DNA of 64,000 nt from Musa acuminata AAA Group (taxonomy: Eukaryota; Streptophyta; Magnoliopsida; Zingiberales; Musaceae), in contig NC_088355.1 of assembly GCF_036884655.1 (NCBI RefSeq), positions 18,480,501 through 18,544,500 of the forward strand, in the 5' to 3' direction. A model generated the notes under the pieces. The model was not told where the DNA came from, searched no databases, and saw only the letters and a program-made list of their open reading frames with translations. Made by a program: the position numbers and the translations under genes. Below, piece by piece: positions 1 to 10,450 of this stretch. Within the stretch, counting starts at the first letter, position 1. The number at the start of each line of letters is the position of its first letter.

Positions 1-640
1 ACTTGCAAGCTAGCAATTTAGAGATGTTCAAGAAGGCAACTCTTGCTTCTTGAAATATGCAAGTTGCAAGCTAGCAAATTTTTGCTTCCTTTGCAATGTT
101 TGAGCTCGCAATTTTGCTTCCATTGCAAGATGTAAGTTTAGCATGTTTAATTTTCTTGAGATAGCAACTATTTGCTTCTCTTTATACTACAAGCCAGCAA
201 TTTTTACGATATGCAAGTTTTACTACATACAAGCTAGCGAAAATTTCGAAAGCAAATACAAGATAGCTTTCTTGTGTAAGCTTATGATTCTTGCTTCCTA
301 TTGCAATGTGCAAGTTGCAAGTTTTGCTTCTTGAGATAGGCAAGATAGCACTTTTGCAATTTTTGTTTGGCAAGCTTGTGATGTTCAAGATAACAAGCTC
401 TTTCTTCTCTTTTGAGAAGTGTCATTTTTGCTTTCTTTGCAAAGTGCAAGCTAGCAAAATGCCAAACTAGCAAGAGATAATGTTTTACATGAGGCAAGCA
501 AACAATTTGGCAAGTGTTACATTTTCATCTTCTCTTTAGAGGAGTGTAATTTTTGCTTTCATTTTGAATTGTGTAAGCTAGCTAGTTTGCCTCTTTTCAT
601 GATGTCCACGCTAGAAATTCTTGCTCCCCCTTTGTCATTG
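1..640. repeat. TTGC/AGC low-complexity tail of element A
   Basis: The stretch is made of short degenerate motifs built from GCAAGCTAGCAA, TTGCTTC and GCAAGTT, repeated every 10-40 bases. The complementary version occurs at 55300-55800 in element G, so it belongs to the family's 3' tail and is not host DNA. No conserved protein is encoded; the short ORFs here are by-products of the repeats. Confidence 0.7.
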
Positions 641-2251
641 TCAAAAAGAAGGGAAGACCCTTTTTTTTCAATTTTCAGATTATGACAAAGGTAAGTATCA
701 ATTTTATTTGTGCATCATTATATATTCAAATTAAAACATACACAATTTCAAAAACCTTATTTTTCATGTATGATACCGAAAAATAAATCAATCATCATTA
801 ATGGGTATATCATACATGATACTCAAACATTAAAATTTTTAAGCATTTATCAACATGTTGATCATGATACCAAACATTCATCATTTAAAGCATTCATGAT
901 ACATATCATATGCAATACATTATGTATATCATTGTCATAAGTATTGTATGCATCATTTCAAATTCATGCATCATGCCAAATCATAAAATATACAATCATC
1001 ATTAATGCATGATTCCCAATCATCATTTATTTTGCAACATGATGGTACCAAATTTGTCAAATTACATTCTACCATACATGATCGAAACTTCTTATTTGTA
1101 TACATCAAAACAAATTAATGAATATTTCATGTATTCTTATCATCACATAAGGAATATCAAGAAGAATTATTAGGTGATGAGATAAACATTTCATGAATAC
1201 AAGGAATTGCATAAAAATCTTATCATGAAAGATTAGAACATGTGAATACCAAAAGACATGATTTCTTTTTGAAAAACCTACTCCATAATTAATCAAAAGA
1301 AAATCTTAGGAGAACGATTAATGAAAAAATCTTGATTCATAATAAATCTTAATTTGTAAATATCATGGAACCAAGATCATGATTTTGGATAAAACTCATT
1401 CAAATTCAAATCACCAAAAATCATTTTTATGGTTCACAAAATTCATAACATAAGTAGATTCATGATTTCATTGATAATATATTTTCCCCCTTTTTAAGTA
1501 TTTCATTTTAAGTGATTGATTTCATGTTAGCATGCTTTTTCATTTATGTTAAACATGCATTAACGTTTAGGATTGAAAAATGAATTTCATCATAAAACCA
1601 TCAAGATCAATAGATTCTCAAAAATGAATTATTATGATCAAGAAAATCCGAAAATAAAATTTAACACTTTCAAGCATTCGGACAACGTTTTGCTATAGAT
1701 TTTCAAGTTCAATCATGAAGATAAAACATGCTCATGATCATAAAAATTTTGTATCCAAAACACATAATTTCCAACATGTTATTAAGGCATGTAATAGTGT
1801 AAAATCATCATGGCAATTAAGTGATTTGAACATTGAATCAAGAAAGTCCGAAAAATAATCTTAACAAGTTCATGCATTCGAGCACACTTTTGCCATAGTT
1901 TTTCAAATACACTCATGAAAATAACACATGCTTATCATCATGTATAGCTTAAAATCTCATGCATAAAATTGTTAATCAAAATATTTAATTTCATCATTAT
2001 GCATTTCTTCAAATCAAACATTATTTTTTTTAATCAAAATAGAGAAACAACAATGGAAATCAATGTAATACACATTATTACTTCTTAACCATGATTTCAT
2101 ATTTTCAATCAAGATCATTTTATTTGTTTATCATAAAATATCTAATATTATCATTTTCGAAATTACTTAGCATGATCATAATTTTTTTTTAAACATGTAA
2201 TTTTTAAGAAAATTAATTCTAAACTAAAAAAGAAATTACATCATGAAAGCA
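641..2251 (-). other. Non-coding internal region of element A
   Basis: AT-rich DNA with many ATCAT/ATGAT words and no ORF that resembles a known protein. It is collinear with 53200-55280 of element G. The segment around 1680-1870 also matches the 3' tail of element C (13510-13850), including the words TCGGACTTTCTTGATTC and GAATGCATGAA on the minus strand. It is therefore retrotransposon tail sequence rather than unique DNA. Confidence 0.7.
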
Positions 2252-3208
2252 TCAAGTAATTTCAAAATAAATTAGGGAGATTTTGATTACCTCATCATTG
2301 AAAGCGGTTAAGGCATAGTTTGCCACCTCACCTTTCTTGATTTTCTCCTCGTATTCGGAGGAGCTCGATTCATCCCACTTTGTGTTCATCTTCTTTGGCC
2401 TCTTCCTTCGTTCAAGTTTATTGTTTATTTTAGATTTTTGTTTAATAAACTTATTAAGATTTAGTGTTCGAAGTTCAAGTTTATCATTGTCCTCATCACT
2501 TAAGTCATCGCTCAAGTGGTATTCATTTGTCCGGAGTTCCAAATCCTTCCTGTTCTTTGGAAGGTGATTTTATTCATCATGTTCATCATGTGCATTGTGC
2601 ACCATTTCATATGTCATCAATGAACCGATTAGTTCTTCAAGTGGTAAGTTGTTTAGGTTTTTAGCTTCTTGTATTGCAGTTACTTTTGAATCCCACTTCT
2701 TAGAAAGAGAACGCAAAATCTTGTTTACGAGTTCAAAATCTGAAAAACATTTTCTAAGAGCTCTTAAACTATTGACGACATCCGTGAAACGGGTGTACAT
2801 GTCGCCTATAGTCTCGCTTGGTTGCATTCGAAAAAGCTCAAAATCATGTAATGAAATGTTAACTTTCGAGTCTTTGACTCTACTAGTTCAATCGTGCGTG
2901 ATTTCAAGTGTTCGCCAAATGTCAAAAGTCGTTTCGCATGTAGAAATCCGATTGAACTCATTTTTGTCCAAAGCGCAAAATAAGGCATTCATAGCCTTTG
3001 CGTTTAAAGAAAAATACTTCTCCAAATCCGACCATTCGTTTATCGGTTTGGAGGGAAGTTGAAAACCGTTTTCAATGATATTCCATAAATCTAAATTCAT
3101 AGAAATCAAGAAAACTATCATTCGAGTTTTCCAATAAGTGTAGTCCAATCCGTTAAACAACGGTGGACGAACAATCGATAAGCCCTCTTGAAAGCCATGA
3201 AGAGCCGT
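2252..3208 (-). pseudogene. gag relic of element A (UBN2-type gag)
   Basis: Minus-strand reading shows a Copia gag N-terminus with the signature YTYWKTRM, then a helical gag core (ETIGDMYTRFTDVVNSL) and an acidic/basic C-terminal part (DESSSSEYEEKIKKGEVANYAL). The start codon of the related copy in G is ATG; here it reads ACG (3206-3208). A stop interrupts the frame near 2886 and another lies near 2550. The reading ends LIYFEIT-stop, the same ending as in element G, and never reaches a zinc knuckle or pol. It cannot make a full gag in this state. Confidence 0.85.
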
Positions 3209-3245
3209 TTCTCTCGGGTGTAAATCTGAAATGAGAAATACCGGG

Positions 3246-3258
3246 CTCTGATACTAAT
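3246..3258 (-). other. Primer-binding site of element A (degenerate)
   Basis: Directly after the LTR end CCTAACA, the minus strand reads ATTAGTATCAGAGC. The usual plant Copia site complementary to initiator tRNA-Met is TGGTATCAGAGC; one G has become A. Confidence 0.75.
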
Positions 3259-5278
3259 TGTTAGGATCAAGAGCACTAAGAGGGGGGGGTGAATTAGTGC
3301 AGCGGAAAACTTTCGACGATTAAAAAAGTGTTCGTACGATAAAAGTGATTTCAGTAAGAAAGCCGATTCGTAAATCACTTTAAATTTTGATTAAGCGAGA
3401 TGCAGCAAAGATATAAATGTAGTTTGCAGTTATGGTTCAAATCAGATAGTAGGCGCAAACTGAAATATGATATTCGTAAGAAAAAACTGATTTATGTCTA
3501 AATGCTGATTCATAAATCACTTGATTAAGCGAGATGCAGTTAAAGCAAGGATATAAAGGCAGTTTGCAGTTATGATAGAAATCAAAATGTAAGAGCAAAC
3601 TGAAATATGATGATCGTATGATAAAATTGATTTACGTCTAAACGCTGATTCGGAAAGTGCAAAGCTTGAAACCCAATCGTATATGCGCAGAAAGCAGTAA
3701 GCTTTTGAGGAGGTTTGCAGTAAAGATAATATGCTCAAAGTAAATGCAAACTGAGATATAGAGTGGTTCGGTCAATCTTGACCTACTCCACTTTTGGCTT
3801 CCTCCGCCGACGAGGTCACCGACTTCAACTAGAGGCCTTCCTTCAATAGGCGAAGGCCAACCACCCTTTTACAGTTTTACTCCTTTTGACGGGCTTAGGA
3901 GACAACCCTTACAGAATTGCCTTTCCTCTCTTAACAGATTAGAACTTGGAAGAAAAGAGGAAGAAGAACTTTCAACTTATACAACACTTTTGAGCTTTAA
4001 AAATCACAAAGTAAAATCAGAATTTCGTTGGTTTCTGGGTGCCCTTTCAGTACTGAAAGGGTGGGGTATTTATAGGCCCCAACCTAGTTTGAATTTGGAG
4101 CTCAAAGCTATCAATTCCTGGAATTTGGGGATCTGACGGTTGCACCGCCTGATTGAGGCGGTTGCACCGCCTGGTAGAGCTCGAAGACTGAGCCTCTAGG
4201 CGGTGCCACCTCCTGTCAGGGGCGGTTGCACCTCCTGCCAGAGCTCGAAGATCGAGCTCAGGCGGTGCCACTACCTGACTGAGGCGGTTGCACCGCTCAA
4301 CCAGAGCTCGGAGACCGAGCCCAAGCGGTGCCACCTCCTGTTAGGGGCGGTTGAACCACCCAGTCTCGCTCGGAGACTGAGCCCAGGCAGTGCCACCGCC
4401 TGGCTGGGGCGGTTCAACTGCCTGGTAGAAATCAAGGTCCGAATGGGTTGATCCATTCAGCCCAATTTGGGTTTTTCAGGGGCCCAATTGCCCCAAGATT
4501 AAGTTAAAGGGATCACCTCCCATTTCCAACTTAATCTATGTGATAACTACGATATTTCTTAAGACATTTACTACAACTTGCTAGGGTGCGTCAATCGCTT
4601 CTTCCGGTGAGCTTCCGGCGAACTTCCGTCGATCATCCGATGAACCCTCGGTGATGCTCCTGCGGACTTCCAGCAAACTCCTGGACTTGCGACGATTCAC
4701 TTGGCGAGTTCCGATGAGCTTCTTTGGCAAGCTCATGGACTTCTCGGATTTGTTCCCGTAGAACCTCCGACGACTGTCCGAACTTCCGTCGAACTCTTGA
4801 ACTCCCAACGTGATCATTGTCTTGATTCCGGCACAACCCCTACTGCATGTCTTTCTTCCATCGTAGTTAATCCTGTACACTTAAAACAAAACTTCAATTG
4901 AGACAATTAATCCTAAGAAATTAACCAAGTTGTCCGGCATGTCATTGGTCCCTCGACGCTTCGTCCGATTCTTCGGCGCATCGTCCTCTCATGCAGCCTA
5001 TTGCCCAATCGGCCAGTTGACTCCGCAACTCCGATATCCTTGGCACAATACCCTCTCTTCTTGGCCCGATGCCCGAGTGCACGGCCCGAAGCCTTCTGTC
5101 AATACGTCGACCGATCCACCGGCCCGACGTCCAATCTTCTGACATGTTCCTCCGGCACAACATGATTTTCCTACTTTAACTGTCTCATCCTGATCGAAGC
5201 ATCCTGCGTCACTCAAAATGCAGATTAAATCATAAACATATATCAAGTAGTTTCATCATCAAAATACGAGATTCAACA
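3259..5278 (-). repeat. 5' LTR of element A
   Basis: A 2,020-bp LTR bounded by TG and CA. Minus strand begins TGTTGAATCTCGTATTTTG and ends CTCTTGATCCTAACA, as in the LTRs of C, D, G and K. It contains a GC-rich palindromic array (4136-4440), and a TATA box reading TATTTATA on the plus strand near 4067. The adjacent PBS marks it as the 5' copy. Confidence 0.9.
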
Positions 5279-5485
5279 AATCTCATTAACTTAATCTGGG
5301 GGAAATTGGGCCGAATGGATCAGCCCATTCGGACCCAAATTTCCTGGCCGACGGTGCAACCGCCCAAGTCAAGCGGTGGTACCGCCTGGGGTTAGTCTCT
5401 GAGCGAGACTGGGCATTGGTACTACCCCTATCAAGCGGTGGTACCGCTTGAGCTCGGTCTCCAAGAGGTAGTACCGACCAGATAT
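5279..5485 (+). repeat. LTR remnant L, left piece
   Basis: SIRE-like LTR sequence in plus orientation, starting in the AACTTAATCTGGGG region and covering GC-rich palindromes such as GCGGTGGTACCGCC. It is cut on the left by element A and on the right by the LTR of element J. The remainder of the same LTR resumes at 25674. L is the oldest layer of the left nest. Confidence 0.75.
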
Positions 5486-6846
5486 TGTTGGGAAATCTTG
5501 GGGGCGACATCATATGCGCAGCGGAAGAACAAGAAAACAAAATCCCCGATTCCGAAAAAGATGTTCATCGTCGTGCGAAGATTGGTGCGCAAAATCCGCG
5601 AAACTCAAAACTACGTATAGAGTAGATTGTGTTACCTAGGGAGATCGTATATCCCTATTTCCTTGCAGATCCTTAGGAGAGGGTGAAGGAGGTCAAGCGT
5701 CCTCCTCTCTAACGGTGATCCACACAATAGGGTTGCGACGACGCTCCTCAAAACTCCAAGCTTGCTCTAAGGTGGAGAGGGAGAGGAGAATAGGAAAGGC
5801 AAGCAAAGGCTCTAGCCTATAAGGCTCTGAATTCCTCCTATTTATAGAGGTCCCCTGTCAAACCCTAATGGGTCCTCCCCTAGTGGGTATTGGATCTGCA
5901 TCCAATAAGACAAGGGCTCTATCGGATATCTCATATCCGAACCTCTACTCATCGCAATGCCTACCATATGTGTGTAACCCTCTAGACCCAATATCGAGCT
6001 GGGCGTGAGTCATACCCATCAGAACTCCTTCTAGCTCAGTGAATTATTATCTCTGTAATAATTCACTTGACTCATCGACTACGGACGTACTAGGCCACTA
6101 CGCCGTAGTCCCTAGACGATACAGGGGAATCCAATCCATTGGACCTGTCTGTCCTCAGTTACCGTGTACCTATAGTCCCTCATCCAAATAATATCCTAGA
6201 GACTGTATATCGAATATGGTGCTATCAGACCCATACGGTTTCTACTCGAGTCTCGCTCTAATCGGATTCTCCCGGAGAACTCTTTCTCTCTCAACCCGAA
6301 TGACCCTGGCCAGGGATTTGTCTGAGCAAGAACACATGGGATATTCCTCTCATGACGCCGAGAGTGGATGATCCTCTATCGACACTCAATAGCCCTCGTA
6401 AGGTTGACTACCACTCCCAATGACCAGCTGTACCAGATCTGGGGCAGCCAAACCTATAAGTCTGGTATCAAAGAGTGGAGCACTCATACAGGACATCCTT
6501 GGTGTCTCAAGTCTAAGAACCAGATACACCACTAGGACTACGGAATCGTTGTCTGACAATAAGGCATCATCAACCATCCAACATTCCGTAAGCGGATCAA
6601 TCAGTGAACTCATTCTCCAATGAGCACTTGTACTATATCCCTAGTGTCCCTACATGAGCAGCTATGAGACCAACTGCATCCATCATATGGACGGGTATAC
6701 AACACACCAGTCTGTCTGGTTATCACGATGTCCCTCTCGAGTAACCTATGACCGGGATTATTTAGGATATGTGTTTAAAGGTGAATCGATCTCATTATCG
6801 TGATCTCATCACGATCCGATTCCTATTGCACAAATCTAAGGACATC

Positions 6847-6932
<86 letters not shown>

Positions 6933-7048
6933 TTTATGCAATAGTTATAAAGTGATATACGCCAAAATATAATAAGCAAAAAGATTCTGTATCAAGTCAC
7001 ACGTGCCATCACTCACGTGATTGGCTTGCTGGGCACCTATGACTAGCA
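5486..7048 (-). repeat. 3' LTR of element J
   Basis: A 1,563-bp LTR; plus-strand ends TGTTGGGAAATC and GACTAGCA. It matches 21694-21890 plus 24400-25673. A minus-strand TATA box (plus TTTATA at 5841-5846) marks the promoter. It differs from its partner by an 80-bp AT microsatellite and lacks the small deletion seen at the partner's edge. No long ORF is supported. Confidence 0.88.
6850..6929. repeat. (TA)n microsatellite in J 3' LTR
   Basis: An uninterrupted run of about 40 TA units. At the homologous place in the J 5' LTR (about 25543) there is only GTATATATGC. The run therefore expanded after the element inserted, or contracted in the partner. The translated run of Ile-Tyr repeats here is not a gene. 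Confidence 0.97.
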
Positions 7049-7050
7049 AT
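7046..7050. other. Target-site duplication of element C, left copy
   Basis: gcaat directly precedes the TGTTGAATC start of C and is repeated exactly at 16346-16350 after its TAACA end. The first three bases belong to the J LTR end, which places C exactly at the J LTR/polypurine boundary. Confidence 0.92.
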
Positions 7051-7564
7051 TGTTGAATCTCGGATTTTGATGATGAAGTCAATTGTCATTTGTTATCTAA
7101 TCTATATGCTGAGATAAGTGTGCAGGATTAACTACGATGAAAGTAAGACATGCAGCAGGAGTTGCGTCGGAGTTAAGACAATGATCACGTTGGGAGTTTG
7201 AGAGTTCGACGGAAGTTCGGACAATCATCGGAGGTTCTGCGGGAACAAATCCGAGAAGTCGATAAGCTTGCCAAAGAAGCTCATTGGAACTCGCCAAGTG
7301 AATCGTCGCAAGTCCAGGAGTTTGCCGGAAGTCCGCAGGAGAATCACCGAGGGTTCATCGGATGATCGATGGAAGTTCGCCGGAAGCTCGCCGGAAGAAG
7401 CGATTGGCGCGTCGGAGCAAGTTGCAGTAAATGTCTTAGGGAATATCATAGTTAGCACAATGATTAAGTTAGAAATGAGAGGTGATCCCATTAACTTAAT
7501 CTTGGGACAATTGGGCCCTTGAAAAACCCAAATTGGGCCGAATGGATCAACCCATTCAGACTCT

Positions 7565-7935
7565 GATTTCTGCCAAGCGGTTGAACCGCCCAAGGCAGGA
7601 GGTTGCACCGCCTGGGCTAAGTCTCCGAGCGAGACTGGGAGGTGCAACTGCTCTAGCCAGGCAGTGGCACCGCCTGGGCTCAGTCTCCGAGCGAGATTGG
7701 GCAGTGCAACCTCCCCTGACAGGAGGTGGCACCGCCTGAGCTCGGTCTTCGAGCTTTGCCAAGCGGTGCAACCACCTCAGTCAGGAGGTGCAACCGCCTG
7801 AGCTCAGTCTTCGAGCTCTGGCAGGAGGTGTAACCGCCCCTGATAGGAGGTGGCACCGCCTAGAGGATCAGTCTTCGAGCTGTGCCTGGCGGTGCAACCG
7901 CTCCAGTCAGGAGGTGCAACCGCCTGATCCCGGAA
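7565..7935. repeat. GC-rich palindromic array in C 5' LTR (U3)
   Basis: Tandem units of about 40-60 bp contain GGCGGT...ACCGCC near-palindromes (for example AGGAGGTTGCACCGCC) alternating with CAGTCTCCGAGCGAGACTG and CAGTCTTCGAGCTCTG hairpins. The array ends about 50 bp before the TATA box. Equivalent arrays lie at 4136-4440 (A), 15170-15450 (C 3'), 22745-23350 (K), 31240-31450 and 38540-38820 (D), 51025-51390 and 56995-57360 (G). Confidence 0.85.
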
Positions 7936-7984
7936 TTCCGGGAATTGACAGTTTTGAGCTCCAAATTTGAACTGGGTTGGGGTC

Positions 7985-7992
7985 TATAAATA
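7985..7992 (+). promoter_or_regulatory. LTR promoter TATA box, element C
   Basis: TATAAATA followed by CCCCACCC, placed between the palindromic array and the transcribed part of the LTR. The same box is seen at 15510-15517 (C 3' LTR), about 23402 (K), about 51441 and 57407 (G), and as TATAAAA at 31514-31520 and about 38873 (D). Confidence 0.7.
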
Positions 7993-8827
7993 CCCCACCC
8001 ATTCAGCACTGAAAGGGTATGAACTTACACCGAAATCTTGATCTTTTTCTGTAATTCTTAGAGCTTAAAATTGTTGTAAAGGCCAAAAATTTTTCTCCCT
8101 CTTTTCTTCCAAGTTCTGAGTTGTAAAGAGATGAGAGAAAAGTCTGTAAGGGTTGTCTCCTAAGCCCGTCAAAAGGAGTGAAACTGTAAAAGGGTGGTTG
8201 GCCTTCGCCTATTGAAGGAAGGCCTCTAGTTGACGTCGGTGACCTCGTCGGTGGAGGAAGCCAAAAGTGGAGTAGGTCAAGATTGACCGAACCACGCTAA
8301 ATCTCTGTTTGCATTTACTTTGAGCATCTTATCTTTACTGTAAACCTCCTCAATAGCTTACTGCCTTCTGTATTTTTACGAACGTGTTTCAAAGTTCAGT
8401 GCTTTCCGAATCGGGGTTTAAGACGCAAATCAGTTTTATCGTATGAACGTTGTATTTCAGTTTGCGCTTACGTTCTGATTTCCATTATAATTGCAAACTG
8501 CCTTTATATCTTTGATTTAACTGCATCTCGCCTTATCTCAAGTTAAAGTGGTTTACGAATCAACTTTTATACCGAAATCGCTTTTATCGTACGAACGTCG
8601 TATTTCAGTTTGCACTTATATTCTGATTTCCATCATAACTGCAAACTGCATTCATATCTTTGCTGCATCTCTCCTAGTCAAAAGTTGAAGTGATTTGCAA
8701 ATCGGCTTTCTTACCAAAATCACTTCTATCGAACGAACGCAGGTTTCGATTTTAATCGCAGAAGGTTTTCCGCTGCACTAATTCACCGCCCCCCCCCCCC
8801 CCTCTTAGTGCTCTTGATCCTAACAAT

Positions 8828-8839
8828 TGGTATCAGAGC
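8828..8839 (+). other. Primer-binding site of element C
   Basis: TTGGTATCAGAGCGGGG follows the LTR end after two bases. TGGTATCAGAGC is the standard complement of the plant initiator tRNA-Met 3' end. Confidence 0.92.
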
Positions 8840-8875
8840 GGGGTTAACTCTCTAACGGATTAAAACCCAAGAGAG

Positions 8876-10450
8876 ATGGCATACGCCGGAAACCAAGAGG
8901 GCCATTTTATTACACGTCCACCCATGTTTAATGGGACGGACTACACCTATTGGAAGACCCGAATGAGTATCTTTCTTATTTCTATGGATTTTGAACTTTG
9001 GAATCTTGTATTTTTGAAGTCTTCTCTTCCAATGATCGATTGGAATGAATTGGAGAAGAAGGCTTTCGCTCTTAATGCAAAGGCTATGAATGCCTTATTT
9101 TGTGCACTTGAGAAAAGCAAATTTAACCGTGTTTCGACTTGTGAAACCGTATTTGATATTTGGCACACACTCGAAGTGACTCACGAAGGCACAAGTAGAG
9201 TGAAAGAGTCAAAAATCAATCTTCTGTTACATTCTTTTGAACTTTTCCGGATGAAACCAAGTGAGACAATTGGCGACATGTTTACCCATTTCACGGATGT
9301 AGTCAATGGTCTAAAAGGACTCAGAAAAAGTGTTTCGGATTTTGAGCTCGTAAATAAGATTCTAAGATCCCTTCCTAAGAGTTGGGATCCTAAAGTCACT
9401 GCTATTCAAGAGGTGAAAGATCTAAGCAACTTCCCTCTTGAAGAACTAATCGGGTCATTAATGACCTACGAGATGACTTGCAAAGCTCATGAAGAGCAAG
9501 AAGACATCCTTCCAAAGAACAGGAAGGATATGGCACTTAGAACTTCAGAAGACCACTTGAGAGAAAACTCAAGTGATGAGGACTATGACGATGACTTGGC
9601 ACTTCTAACAAGAAAATTTAAAAAATTCATTAAAAGAAACAAGTTTAAGAATGACACAAAAAATAAACTTGAACCCAAGAAGGACCAAGTTATTTGCTAT
9701 GAGTGAAAAAAGCCGGGACACTACAAGAGTGATTGTCCCCAAGCCAAAAAGAGAACATCAAAGAAGAAGGCGCTCAAAGCAACGTGGAATGACTCGAGCG
9801 CGTCCGAAGAAGAGGAGTCCAACACCGAGCAAGTTGCTCACTACGCCTTAATGGCCATCGGAGAGGAGGTAACGAATTTAATAGATGCAAATTTATCATT
9901 TGATGAATTATTAAATGCCTTCCATGACTTATTTGATGAATGCAAGATTATTAGTAGAAAATACAAATTGCTAAAAAAGGAGCATGACAGTGTTACTTGT
10001 AATTTTGATAAGTTAAAAGCTGAATATCATGATAGTTTAGGCTCATGCATAAAATGCCATGATTTAGAAACTCTCCTAAAGGAAAACTTGCTACTTAAGG
10101 ACACCTTGAAGAAATTCGAGGTTGGTAGCAAGTCATTGAACATGATCCTTGCAAACAAGGGTCACGTTCCCAAAAGAAGTGGAATTGGATTTGTGAGAAG
10201 TCCTCACCAAAATTCAACCACCTTCATAAAAGGCCCCATTTTACATGTTCGACACCAAAGCAAATGCAACTTTTGTTGCAAACTTGGACACAAAATGCAT
10301 TATTGTCCATTCAAGAAAATTAGTCCGAATAAATTAATTTGGGTTCCCAAAGAAATCATGACAAATTCTATGCAACATGATAAACAATATAGATCTATTT
10401 TTGAGGCACCCAAAAGAAAATGGGTTCCTAAAAATCATCCTTTCTTGTAG
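8876..10450 (+). pseudogene. gag of element C, one nonsense codon
   Basis: The frame opens MAYAGNQEGHFITRPP, then YTYWKTRM, the UBN2-type gag core (about residues 60-200) and an acidic linker. A zinc knuckle ICYE-C-KKPGHYKSDC should follow, but its second Cys codon TGC is TGA (9704-9706). Past that stop the same frame runs on through a coiled, Lys-rich middle part and a second CCHC-like motif (CNFCCKLGHKMHYC, about 10266-10310) to NHPFL and TAG (10448-10450). The full reading is 524 codons, a plausible SIRE-type gag length. The only damage is the one TGA, inside a residue needed for zinc binding. The final stop sits where element D also has a stop, so it may be the natural gag/pol divider. 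Confidence 0.88.

Larger units (their letters stand above)
1..5278 (-). mobile_element. Element A: pol-less SIRE-like Copia retrotransposon, partial
   Basis: Read on the minus strand, this has a 5' LTR (3259-5278), a primer-binding site (about 3246-3258), a gag relic (2252-3208) and then about 2.2 kb of AT-rich non-coding DNA running off the left edge. Its order and sequence match element G closely: window base 1 corresponds to about 55680 of G, so about 460 bp of tail and the 3' LTR should lie outside the window. No protease, integrase or reverse transcriptase sequence is present. It sits in LTR remnant L. Assignment to the SIRE/Maximus lineage rests on the gag and LTR similarity to element C, whose pol is of that type. 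Confidence 0.88.
7051..8825 (+). repeat. 5' LTR of element C
   Basis: 1,775 bp, TGTTGAATCTC to GATCCTAACA. U3 carries a palindromic array at 7565-7935, then the TATA box. The 3' part has several GTACGAACG / AACTGCAAACTG words and ends in a poly-C run (8787-8802) before CTCTTAGTG. Matches the 3' LTR at 14649-16345 with small indels. Confidence 0.92.

Noticed and set aside
4047..4456. ORFs across the GC-rich arrays in all SIRE-like LTRs
   Set aside because: Each follows the tandem palindromic units, is open in several frames, and changes with unit number.
6769..6972. 67-codon ORF with Ile-Tyr repeats
   Set aside because: Translation of the (TA)n microsatellite.
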